Positions 37,320 through 44,203 of a stretch of 64,000 bases of DNA are shown here, piece after piece. The DNA lies in assembly GCF_003609975.1 (NCBI RefSeq), contig NZ_AP018400.1, positions 880,501 to 944,500 of the forward strand, read 5' to 3'. This DNA comes from Streptococcus ruminantium (GTDB lineage Bacteria > Bacillota > Bacilli > Lactobacillales > Streptococcaceae). A program made the position numbers and the translations under genes. Numbering within the stretch: the first letter of the stretch is position 1; every line of letters starts with the position of its first letter. The notes under the pieces were generated by a model that saw only the letters and a program-made list of their open reading frames with translations, was not told the DNA's origin and ran no database searches.

Positions 37320-37445
37320 TTATTTTTTATTTATAGAGACTGTAATTTTCTTGAGAAAATCAGCCCACCAATCTCCACCAGAGATACGGTTAAGTTCTGA
37401 GTCAGTTAGTTCGGTAAACTGAGTGAATGGTTTTTCTTTGTCCAT
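37320..37445 (-). CDS. Double-glycine pheromone precursor (SilCR/BlpC-like)
   Basis: A 41-residue peptide on the minus strand with a near-perfect ribosome site, AAGGAGGTCCAAAA, before ATG 37445. Leader MDKEKPFTQFTELTDSELNR then ISGG; ELxxISGG is the typical double-glycine cleavage site of peptides exported by peptidase-containing ABC transporters. Mature peptide predicted: DWWADFLKKITVSINKK, 17 residues, aromatic-acidic at the N-end and basic at the C-end, like other streptococcal pheromones of this class. It lies right behind its cognate kinase in opposite orientation. Its promoter has the same direct repeats as the bacteriocin promoter, so positive feedback is expected. The peptide sequence itself is not one I recognise. 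Confidence 0.88.
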   Translation of the reverse strand: MDKEKPFTQFTELTDSELNRISGGDWWADFLKKITVSINKK

Positions 37446-37476
37446 TTTTGGACCTCCTTACATATTTGTTTATTTT

Positions 37477-37543
37477 ATTGTATACAAAAACAGATGATTC
37501 TTTTCTTCAAATCCTAAATGGTCATCGAAACGTCCTAAATGGT
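37477..37543 (-). promoter_or_regulatory. Pheromone gene promoter with regulator direct repeats
   Basis: On the minus strand ACCATTTAGGA (37543-37533) and ACCATTTAGGA (37522-37512) are two perfect copies at 21-base spacing, separated by ten bases. A -10 of TACAAT (37482-37477) lies 29 bases downstream. A single further half-site, ACCGTTTAGGA, is at 37585-37575. Confidence 0.88.
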
Positions 37544-37613
37544 AAAGTTAAAAAAAATAATTTTCACAAACTCTTCCTAAACGGTCATTTTAAAGCTTTG
37601 AACGAAAAAATGT

Positions 37614-37681
37614 ACCATTCAGGAAAGTTAAATAACCATTCAGGAAATGGAGCAAAAATTTTTTTGAATACGTGGTATACT
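37614..37681 (+). promoter_or_regulatory. Bacteriocin promoter with regulator direct repeats
   Basis: ACCATTCAGGA at 37614-37624 and again at 37635-37645, period 21 bases, then 30 bases to TATACT (37676-37681). No good -35 box, as expected for a promoter that depends on the response regulator. Confidence 0.88.
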
Positions 37682-37737
37682 AAATTTGTCAAGGTTGCAA
37701 CCCGACAAAAATAAAAAGCATATAGGAGGTCTTCGTT

Positions 37738-37971
37738 GTGAATACGAAAACAACGGAACGATTTGAGGTTATAGAGGTTGAAAAGCTTGCTAAGATTGCA
37801 GGTGGAGTAAAGATCGCACCTGGTGCGTATTGCAAGACTGTGAATGGTAAAACAAGCTGTTCGGTAGACTATAGGGAATTGTGGGGATATACTGGTCAAG
37901 TTATTGTTAATGGATGGATAAATTATGGTCCGTGGCATGCAAGACCAGGAATTGGAGTGATTATTCCATAA
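37738..37971 (+). CDS. Class II bacteriocin precursor with double-glycine leader
   Basis: 77 residues from GTG 37738 behind ATAGGAGGTCTTCGTT. The leader is 23 residues, ending EKLAKIAGG, and the predicted mature peptide has 54 residues beginning VKIAPGAYCK. Two Cys (32 and 41) could form a disulfide. The segment SCSVDY recalls the SCSVDW of pediocin-like peptides, but the Cys spacing (x8 rather than x4) and missing YGNGV argue against class IIa proper. Gly- and aromatic-rich C-terminus (WINYGPWHARPG). Followed directly by an immunity-type gene. Driven by the pheromone-type promoter upstream. Start could also be TTG 37735. Confidence 0.85.
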   Translation: MNTKTTERFEVIEVEKLAKIAGGVKIAPGAYCKTVNGKTSCSVDYRELWGYTGQVIVNGWINYGPWHARPGIGVIIP

Positions 37972-38282
37972 TGAAAAAAGAATTGATAGAAAAACTAGAA
38001 CAGCTTTGTGAAGATGAAAGTGTCGTTCAAGTTCCTGATTTAATTAGCCTTTTTCAAACCAAATTAAAAGATATACAATTTTTAACTACAAAATATCAGT
38101 TGCTAAAATTTTCTGCTGAACTGAGTCAAGCGATATCCCTTTATTTAATGACACATCATTATCAAGCGCCTAAGTCGGTTATTGATTTTGGTGTTTGGAT
38201 AGCCAGAACTTCCTCTGAATATAGAGGGCAGTTGTCATTTTGGCAAATGCTAGCCTTAAGTCTCTCTGGAATGATAAAATAG
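37971..38282 (+). CDS. Probable bacteriocin immunity protein
   Basis: 103 residues, predicted all-helical (KELIEKLEQLCEDESV, TTKYQLLKFSAELSQAISLY, LSFWQMLALSLSGMIK), resembling the small helical-bundle immunity proteins of class II bacteriocins (enterocin A immunity family). The start ATG overlaps the bacteriocin stop (TAATG), so it is translationally coupled to the toxin it would neutralise. The frame opens earlier at 37914, but this would run inside the bacteriocin gene. Confidence 0.8.
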   Translation: MKKELIEKLEQLCEDESVVQVPDLISLFQTKLKDIQFLTTKYQLLKFSAELSQAISLYLMTHHYQAPKSVIDFGVWIARTSSEYRGQLSFWQMLALSLSGMIK

Positions 38283-38338
38283 TATCAGATTATAATTTTT
38301 ATTATTGAGGAACTGAAGAAAGATTTTTGAATACGTAG

Positions 38339-38344
38339 TATACT
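38339..38344 (+). promoter_or_regulatory. -10 box of the second, decayed bacteriocin unit
   Basis: GAATACGTAGTATACTAAATTTATCAAGG repeats the context of the intact bacteriocin's -10 (GAATACGTGGTATACTAAATTTGTCAAGG), so the unit arose by duplication. The upstream direct repeats are not recognisable here, so it has probably lost regulation. Confidence 0.65.
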
Positions 38345-38397
38345 AAATTTATCAAGGTTGTAAGCTAATAAAATAGAAAAATAAGGGGGTATTCGTT

Positions 38398-38581
38398 TTG
38401 AATATAAAAACAATGGAATACTTCAATATTTTGGATGTTGATAGTCTTGTTGACTACTCCTAACCGATATAACGTAACTCCGTGGAGTACTAATTTAGAA
38501 TGTAAAAATGGGCCTCATACACCCAATCAAATGTGGATAAAGTCCTGTGTTGCTGATGCATGGACAAGTATGAATGATTAA
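38398..38581 (+). pseudogene. Decayed second bacteriocin gene
   Basis: TTG 38398 behind AAGGGGGTATTCGT starts a leader MNIKTMEYFNILDVDSLVDY that parallels the intact bacteriocin leader but hits a stop before the Gly-Gly site. In the next frame a mature-like segment follows (YNVTPWSTNLECKNG, then PHTPNQMWIKSCVADAWTSM) with two Cys, ending at 38581. A small deletion around the processing site explains the break. Confidence 0.7.
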
Positions 38582-38798
38582 AGCGATAGAAAAAACTAAT
38601 GGATACGGCTGTAAAACTAAGAAATATTCAAGATATGCTGAAACAATTAGAATTAACTCAAAAATAGGGAATAAAATTTTAATTGCTTTAGCGAAGTCTT
38701 ATCAGTCAACCAGTCTTTTTATTGGACCAGAGCAAGTAAAATTTGGTTCAGAATCTTACAAAGTAGAAGGAGAGTGTGATAAGTTTCATTTTCCATAA
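38574..38798 (+). pseudogene. Remnant of a second immunity-like gene
   Basis: ATG 38599 begins MDTAVKLRNIQDMLKQLELT, helical and immunity-like, but stops after 22 codons. The following protein-like segment (IGNKILIALAKSYQSTSLFI ... FGSESYKVEGECDKFHFP) is in another frame, which is open from 38574 to 38798. A frameshifted immunity gene is the simplest reading, matching the decayed bacteriocin before it. Confidence 0.45.
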
Positions 38799-38881
38799 GC
38801 TGTAGTGACCATTACACTTTTGTAAAATCACTAGTAGCTGGTGTAGTAACTATTTTTGCTGTTGAGTAAATCAATAAAAAA

Positions 38882-38916
38882 AACGACTGTAGGTATCTTC
38901 TATAGTCGTTCAATTT
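38882..38916 (+). terminator. Terminator after the decayed bacteriocin unit
   Basis: AACGACT and AGTCGTT pair around a loop of about 15 bases, followed by a T-rich stretch. It would end transcripts from the bacteriocin promoters. Confidence 0.6.
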
Positions 38917-38954
38917 ATCTTTTATTTATTTATTTAGCGAGCGGAGCCAAAATT

Positions 38955-39060
38955 AAAAAGATTTTCAAATTAAAAATTCTTTATTATCATCAATAAAAAG
39001 GCGAACAAATCTGGGAGAGTTTATCAAACTAAGTCTCAACATGTTCGCTTTTTTATAATA
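38955..39060. repeat. Degenerate copy C of the dispersed repeat, terminator for the ABC operon
   Basis: AAAAAGATTTTCAA and AAAAAGGCGAACAAAT ... ATGTTCGCTTTTTT match the inner motifs of copies A and B in the same order, but the outer GGGACAA ends are lost and the loop is unrelated. The GCGAACA/TGTTCGC hairpin with T- and A-runs lies just beyond the minus-strand ATPase stop and can serve as its terminator. Confidence 0.6.
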
Positions 39061-39073
39061 TTAGTAATCTGTT

Positions 39074-39706
39074 TTATATAAGTTCGATCGTTCTTGAACA
39101 AGCTTCCGCAACTTCTGGATCATGTGTCACAATCAGAATGGTTTTACCATCCTGATTTAACTTGCGGAGCAAGTCCAAAACAATTTCTTTATTCTTCCTA
39201 TCTAGTGAGCCAGTAGGTTCATCGGCGAGAATCACTATACTTGGTTTTAGAATAGCTCTAGCAATAGCAACCCTTTGCTGTTCTCCACCAGATAGTTCAA
39301 AAATGTTATCATTTTCGTAGCCTTTTAAGCCGACTTGCTCTAATGCCTGACTGATTCGTTTCTTTTTTTCATGTTTGCTTAATTTTTGGTAAAAAAGTGC
39401 CAACATTAAGTTTTCTTCGACAGTCTTTGAATCCATCAGCGCAAAATTTTGAAAAAGGTAGGATATTTTATTTCTGATAATGCTACTAGCTTGGCTACTG
39501 TTAACCTTGATATTTTCCATACCATCAAATTGATAACTTCCATTTTGAAAATCATCAATCAAGCCAATGATATTAAGTAGGGTGGATTTTCCGCAGCCGC
39601 TAGGACCAGTTATTGCGACCATTTCGCCTTTTTTTATTGAAAGAGAAAAATCCTTTAATACATTCTTCTTTCCGAATGATTTGTTAATTCCATTTAGTTT
39701 AAGCAT
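39074..39706 (-). CDS. ABC transporter ATP-binding protein, lactococcin-972 system
   Basis: 210 residues. Walker A GPSGCGKSTLL (about 33-43), Q-loop SYLFQNFALMD, signature LSGGEQQRVAIARAIL (about 138) and Walker B ILADEPTGSLD are complete. LolD/MacB-like type. It is two bases from the DUF1430 membrane protein gene, the usual partner, in the group linked with lactococcin-972-type bacteriocins; it may give immunity or export. Weak ribosome site GGGGAGTAAGC. Confidence 0.92.
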   Translation of the reverse strand: MLKLNGINKSFGKKNVLKDFSLSIKKGEMVAITGPSGCGKSTLLNIIGLIDDFQNGSYQFDGMENIKVNSSQASSIIRNKISYLFQNFALMDSKTVEENLMLALFYQKLSKHEKKKRISQALEQVGLKGYENDNIFELSGGEQQRVAIARAILKPSIVILADEPTGSLDRKNKEIVLDLLRKLNQDGKTILIVTHDPEVAEACSRTIELI

Positions 39707-39708
39707 GC

Positions 39709-41817
39709 TTACTCCCCTTTCAAAATTTGTAGTGCGTTTTGATTTTCCAGCTTTTTAATGTTAAACATTGTGAAAAGTGTATCGACCAAAATCAAACCAC
39801 CAAAAAGAATAAGAACTAGATGTGATCTGGAATAAATCAGCAGTGATAGCAAACCGATAAGATATAAAATCGTAAAACTGTAAAAGTGTTTGCGGTAGCG
39901 ATCTACAAATGTGAAACCAAGTAATTTTTTTATCATCAAGTTAGATTTATTAGAGTGGAAAATAATGCCAGATAGAGCAAGTGAGACAAATAGTTCTATG
40001 CCTGTAACTAGCAGTAAGATGAAAGAGACAAAAACCAGGGCAATTTCTTGAACGTTCACATTTCCAGCTAAAATATCTTTTAAGATGGTGAATTTCGGAA
40101 TAAGATATTTTGATTGAGAGGAAATGTTGGTTTCAATTGCTTCCCCTAATGTCTCACGATAAGGAATCTTGATTGGGTTATTTAATGCCCCTACATTCCC
40201 AAGAAACTGTTCCTCATGAAATAGCATGTTTTCACCAGTAAGGACGGTGAAGATTGGATTGTTGATTTGTCTATGTTCTTTGTCAAATGAAAAAATATTT
40301 ATATTTTCGTTGTAGTAGATGATTTTTGTTTTAATGCTGGTAACATCTAACTTTTCTTGTTCCTGACGGTGGTATCGGTTGTACAGAAGATGCCGAATAG
40401 CTTCTTGTATATTCGTGTTTTTGTATTTAATGGGGACTAAGAATAGACGCTCGGAATTAGTTTGACCGTCAACTGTTAGTCCTAATTCTGACAAGTAATT
40501 GGAGTTGATAGTCATTATATTATAGGAATCATCAGCAGTGAAATGGATTGTTTCATCGTAATCATAAAACTTTTGTCCCTTCTCTATTTTTTCATAGTGA
40601 ATATAAAAGGCATTTTCATTTTTTTCCAGCATTGAAAAAAGACTACGAAGTTCTCGCATTCCCTGGGTTCCACCACTTGAAAAATCTGCTTCACCAAGAG
40701 TGGTTAAACGATAATTTTCCAGTGTTAGGTAGTTGGAGTAGGGAGACCAGGCTATCTCGGTTTCTCTATCTTGTTTTAACTGTTGAAATGTAACGGACAT
40801 GCTAACTAATATCAATGAACAGATGAGCAAGGTAATGGCTTTCAATCCATACATGATAAAGGTTCCGATTTTAAAATCTGCAAAATTTTTAAGTAACTTG
40901 CTAATGGATAAATTTCCTACGATGAGATAGACAAGCACCTGCAAGAACAGATAAAAGCATAGGATTGACAACTGGCTAAGCAAAAGATGAAAATAGAAGT
41001 TATCAGGAGCTGTTTGTAGGGATAATGAGAAGTAGGTGTTAGTCAGAATCATAGCAGCTATGAGAAACAGCAGATCAACTTTTGCTCTAGATACCATGAT
41101 TCTAAGATCGGAAAGCCCCATCATCTTCATAACACCTATTTCCTTGATTTTGCTAATGGTATCGTAGATCGTGAGAACTGCAACTACCAGCGCTAAAATA
41201 GCTAGAACAATAGAAAAAATGATGAGGTAGCGGTTGACAATACTAGTTGCTTCAGAACCACCTGGGGTTGAGAGCATGGCTGGGGAAATTTGGTAAAAAT
41301 CACTCAGTTCCTTGATGATACTGGCTACATCATAGGTATTTTCTGAAACAATGGTATAGTTGCCATTCACCGTTCGATCTTTATTTTTATAATATTCTTC
41401 TAAAGAGGTGATTTTTAATTTATTTAGATAATAGAAAGATGGAAGAGTTTGTTTTTGTTTTGGGTTTCCTGTTGCAAAGTTTGCGTAGAAACCATCAGAA
41501 AAATCAATTGTTTTGATGTCAGGGAAAACTGATGCTGGGAAGGTATCAGAGTGTAAGAGGATGGATTTTCTGATGACCCCATCTTCCATATCTGTGCGAA
41601 GGATAGAAACCCTGTACTTTTCTTTTATGCTAGACAGAAATGAAAGGTGATCAGTCGTTGATACTGAAGAATTGGTGATATAAAACTTGGTCGTTTGCCC
41701 CTTGCCTGCTTCTATGTCTTGGAGGTTTTGATAGTCCTTGGTCTGATAGATATTAAGGATAAATAGACTGGCCAGCACAATCAGCAAGGAGTTAAAGATA
41801 TGTAAAATTTTTTTCAT
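39709..41817 (-). CDS. Bacteriocin-associated integral membrane protein (DUF1430)
   Basis: 702 residues from ATG 41817, preceded by AGGAGGAAACTA. One N-terminal membrane span, a large outside loop, three or four spans around residues 205-350, a second outside domain, and three C-terminal spans, an MacB/FtsX-like pattern typical of TIGR01654/DUF1430 proteins found with lactococcin-972-type bacteriocins. Partner of the ATPase that follows. The family's role is thought to be export or self-protection, not proven. Confidence 0.88.
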   Translation of the reverse strand: MKKILHIFNSLLIVLASLFILNIYQTKDYQNLQDIEAGKGQTTKFYITNSSVSTTDHLSFLSSIKEKYRVSILRTDMEDGVIRKSILLHSDTFPASVFPDIKTIDFSDGFYANFATGNPKQKQTLPSFYYLNKLKITSLEEYYKNKDRTVNGNYTIVSENTYDVASIIKELSDFYQISPAMLSTPGGSEATSIVNRYLIIFSIVLAILALVVAVLTIYDTISKIKEIGVMKMMGLSDLRIMVSRAKVDLLFLIAAMILTNTYFSLSLQTAPDNFYFHLLLSQLSILCFYLFLQVLVYLIVGNLSISKLLKNFADFKIGTFIMYGLKAITLLICSLILVSMSVTFQQLKQDRETEIAWSPYSNYLTLENYRLTTLGEADFSSGGTQGMRELRSLFSMLEKNENAFYIHYEKIEKGQKFYDYDETIHFTADDSYNIMTINSNYLSELGLTVDGQTNSERLFLVPIKYKNTNIQEAIRHLLYNRYHRQEQEKLDVTSIKTKIIYYNENINIFSFDKEHRQINNPIFTVLTGENMLFHEEQFLGNVGALNNPIKIPYRETLGEAIETNISSQSKYLIPKFTILKDILAGNVNVQEIALVFVSFILLLVTGIELFVSLALSGIIFHSNKSNLMIKKLLGFTFVDRYRKHFYSFTILYLIGLLSLLIYSRSHLVLILFGGLILVDTLFTMFNIKKLENQNALQILKGE

Positions 41818-41832
41818 TAGTTTCCTCCTAAG

Positions 41833-41868
41833 CAAAAAGGTCAGTTCAATGAGATTAGACTGACCTTC
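41833..41868 (-). terminator. Attenuating terminator between bacteriocin and transporter genes
   Basis: On the minus strand AAGGTCAGT and ACTGACCTT form a nine-base-pair stem around a 13-base loop, followed by TTTTT. It sits between the lactococcin-972-like gene and the DUF1430 gene, so most transcripts should stop after the bacteriocin. Confidence 0.75.
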
Positions 41869-41882
41869 CGTTCTAGATATGA

Positions 41883-42149
41883 TTAGTAAGTATTCCAGTA
41901 GTAGGACATTCTAGTTGGTGGAAATCTATAATAAACACTCTTGGCCCAAACACCTGGTTGAGCGCGACTTGATGCTACAACTTGACCATCAAATTTGATA
42001 GAAGAACTGTGTGTTTTAGAGTTGTGCAAATAGTCTGAATATCCGAAGTTTCCACTCCATCCAACTCCATAATTCCAATAGCCACCTCCAACCTCAACAG
42101 CTAGGACAACAACTGGAATTGTGAGCATTATTGTTAGGAGGCTGGACAA
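41883..42149 (-). CDS. Lactococcin-972-like bacteriocin
   Basis: The mature region reads VEVGGGYWNYGVGWSGNFGY, SDYLHNSKTHSSSIKF, ending near SYYWNTY. The pattern W-NYGVG ... WS ... YS-Y-H-S--H-SS marks the lactococcin 972 family (Sec-exported, cell-wall-active at lipid II in the type member). A hydrophobic segment TIMLTIPVVVLA precedes it, with likely cleavage after VVLA. The open frame starts at TTG 42149 (or ATG 42128) with no ribosome site. An ATG at 42184, whose frame gives MRRIGTNFKK, would join this frame if the A6 run at 42160-42155 had seven bases. So the gene may be frameshifted, or phase-variable. Promoter and transporter genes are in place. Confidence 0.8.
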   Translation of the reverse strand: MSSLLTIMLTIPVVVLAVEVGGGYWNYGVGWSGNFGYSDYLHNSKTHSSSIKFDGQVVASSRAQPGVWAKSVYYRFPPTRMSYYWNTY

Positions 42150-42279
42150 AATAATTTTTTGAAGTTCGTGCCAATTCTCCTCATAAAAATGTAATAATGA
42201 AATAGTCGTATCGGAAGGATTTGCAATATAGTTTCCGGATTATTTTCCTCCTTTCTAGCAAACCCTCCATATCATCTTC

Positions 42280-42309
42280 ATTATAGCATATAAAAACTTA
42301 ACTTATCAA
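42280..42309 (-). promoter_or_regulatory. Promoter of the lactococcin-972-like operon
   Basis: Minus strand TTGATA (42309-42304), 18-base spacer, TGCTATAAT with the -10 at 42285-42280. Followed by AAAGGAGG (about 42254), which is a strong ribosome site with no start codon at the right distance. Confidence 0.7.
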
Positions 42310-42497
42310 GTAAAATTAAAATGATTAGTGAAGAATGGTTGAACAAAATAAAGTGATGTAAGCGGCTTTCTCTCGCTCCAAAATTAAAGAAACAATCAAG
42401 AAGAGGTAATGGACATAGTAGTTGACTGTCCTGTTATAAAATTTGGAGAATTTTTGTACTGTAAACAACGGTAGTAATATTTTGGGCAAAATAATGG
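42310..42497. other. Intergenic spacer, bacteriocin island to core genome
   Basis: No gene supported. A minus-strand open frame over 42325-42618 covers the rbgA promoter and has no ribosome site. Confidence 0.5.
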
Positions 42498-42503
42498 TAT
42501 AAT
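42495..42503 (+). promoter_or_regulatory. Extended -10 promoter of rbgA
   Basis: TGGTATAAT with a poor -35, about 85 bases before the rbgA start. Confidence 0.6.
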
Positions 42504-42588
42504 ATAGACTGATTGGATTTTTTAAATCGGTACCAACGTATGAAAGAGATAAGGTGTTTAAACCTTGATATGAAAGGAATTTTTTAAC

Positions 42589-43440
42589 ATGGCTACTATT
42601 CAATGGTTTCCCGGTCACATGTCAAAGGCTCGCCGTCAGGTACAGGAAAATATCAAACACGTTGATTTTGTGACGATTTTAGTTGATGCACGACTACCCC
42701 AATCCAGCCAAAATCCCATGCTAACCAAGATTGTTGGTGATAAGCCCAAGCTGATGATTCTCAATAAGGTGGACTTGGCCGATCCAAGTCGTACTAAAGA
42801 ATGGCAGAGCTATTTTGAATCTCAAGGGATTCGCACCCTTGCTATCAACTCAAAAGAGCAAGCAACGGTGAAAAAAGTCACCGACGCAGCCAAAAGTCTG
42901 ATGAAGGATAAGATTGAACGACTACGCGAAAGAGGAATTCAAAAGGAAACCTTACGTACGATGATTATCGGTATTCCAAATGCAGGCAAATCTACCCTGA
43001 TGAACCGTCTTGCTGGTAAGAAAATCGCTGTGGTTGGAAATAAACCAGGAGTCACCAAAGGGCAACAGTGGCTCAAATCTAATAAAAACCTAGAAATTTT
43101 GGATACCCCAGGGATTCTCTGGCCTAAGTTTGAAGACCAAGAGGTAGGGTTGAAGTTAGCCCTGACAGGCGCTATCAAAGATCAACTTTTGCCAATGGAT
43201 GAGGTTACCATTTTTGGTTTGGACTATTTTAAAGTTCACTATCCAGAACGCTTATTAGAGCGCTTTAAGGGAATGGATTTAGAACAGGAAACACCTGAAC
43301 TTATCATGACTTGGACACAGAAATTGGGCTTTCGTGATGACTATGACCGTTTTTATCATCTTTTTGTTAAGGATGTTCGAGATGGGCGCCTAGGTACCTA
43401 TACATTGGATAAGGTGAGTGATTTGGATGGCAACGATTAA
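42589..43440 (+). CDS. rbgA: Ribosome biogenesis GTPase RbgA/YlqF
   Basis: 283 residues, circularly permuted GTPase needed for late 50S assembly. In permuted order: NKVDLAD (G4, about residue 58), [13 protein letters not shown] (G1, about 127), then the G3 DTPGILWPK (about 172). N-terminal [15 protein letters not shown] is the family hallmark. Overlaps rnhB by 14 bases. Confidence 0.96.
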   Translation: MATIQWFPGHMSKARRQVQENIKHVDFVTILVDARLPQSSQNPMLTKIVGDKPKLMILNKVDLADPSRTKEWQSYFESQGIRTLAINSKEQATVKKVTDAAKSLMKDKIERLRERGIQKETLRTMIIGIPNAGKSTLMNRLAGKKIAVVGNKPGVTKGQQWLKSNKNLEILDTPGILWPKFEDQEVGLKLALTGAIKDQLLPMDEVTIFGLDYFKVHYPERLLERFKGMDLEQETPELIMTWTQKLGFRDDYDRFYHLFVKDVRDGRLGTYTLDKVSDLDGND

Positions 43441-44203
43441 AGAAGTGACAGCTCTGCTGGCTAGGGTGGACAGTCTAGAAAGTCCGATATGGTCTGACTT
43501 GGCTCTGGATGAGCGAGCAGGTGTTCAGGCTGCCATTAAGAAACGCCAAAAGGAGCTGAAAAAAGAAGCAGCAGAAGATGCTCGCTTAGAAGCTATGCTA
43601 TGCTACGAAAAAGCCCTCTACGAAAATGGGGTCGAGTGGATAGCTGGTGTTGATGAAGTTGGTCGGGGGCCTTTGGCGGGGCCGGTGGTGGCAGCGGCGG
43701 TCATCTTGCCAAAAGGCTGTAAAATTCGTTACCTCAACGATTCCAAAAAAATTCCTAAATCTAGGCATGAAGCTATCTACCAAGAGGTAATGGAGCAAGC
43801 AGTAGCGATTGGTATTGGGATAAAGAATGCTGAAATAATTGACCAAGTGAACATTTATGAAGCGACTAAATTGGCTATGTTAGAGGCTTTAGAAAAGTTA
43901 GATAAAGAACCCCAGCACCTCTTGGTAGATGCTATGAAGCTGGATAGTTCCATTCCTCAGACATCCATCATCAAAGGCGATGCGAATAGTCTATCCATTG
44001 CAGCAGCTTCTATTGTTGCCAAGGTGACACGGGATAGGCTGATGGCGGATTACGATAGAGAATTTTCTGGCTATGGCTTTGCTAAGAATGCTGGCTATGG
44101 AACTGCTGAACACGTGGAAGGTTTGAACAAACTTGGCATTACACCTATTCACCGTAGAAGTTTTGAACCTATCAAGTCTTTGGTAGAAGGAGGAGCGAGC
44201 TAG
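43427..44203 (+). CDS. rnhB: Ribonuclease HII
   Basis: 258 residues. Cleaves RNA in RNA/DNA hybrids and at single ribonucleotides. Catalytic carboxylates in [15 protein letters not shown] (Asp-Glu about residues 78-79) and LLVDAMKL, with [24 protein letters not shown] 43427 is preferred for the MATIKE start; ATG 43418 in the same frame is also possible. Starts inside the end of rbgA, as in many streptococci. Confidence 0.96.
   Translation: MATIKEVTALLARVDSLESPIWSDLALDERAGVQAAIKKRQKELKKEAAEDARLEAMLCYEKALYENGVEWIAGVDEVGRGPLAGPVVAAAVILPKGCKIRYLNDSKKIPKSRHEAIYQEVMEQAVAIGIGIKNAEIIDQVNIYEATKLAMLEALEKLDKEPQHLLVDAMKLDSSIPQTSIIKGDANSLSIAAASIVAKVTRDRLMADYDREFSGYGFAKNAGYGTAEHVEGLNKLGITPIHRRSFEPIKSLVEGGAS

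Noticed and set aside
37585..37938. Minus-strand frame of 117 codons over the bacteriocin gene
   Set aside because: Antisense to the bacteriocin and its promoter boxes; no ribosome site.
37738..37971. Class IIa (pediocin-like) label for the bacteriocin
   Set aside because: The YGNGV box is absent and the Cys spacing is eight residues, not four; only the SCSVDY segment is reminiscent.
39074..41817. The ABC genes as exporter of the double-glycine peptides
   Set aside because: The ATPase has no C39 peptidase domain and the membrane protein is DUF1430, the partner of lactococcin-972-type bacteriocins.
42325..42618. Minus-strand frame of 97 codons across the rbgA promoter
   Set aside because: Covers the promoter and start of rbgA, no ribosome site, no protein character.
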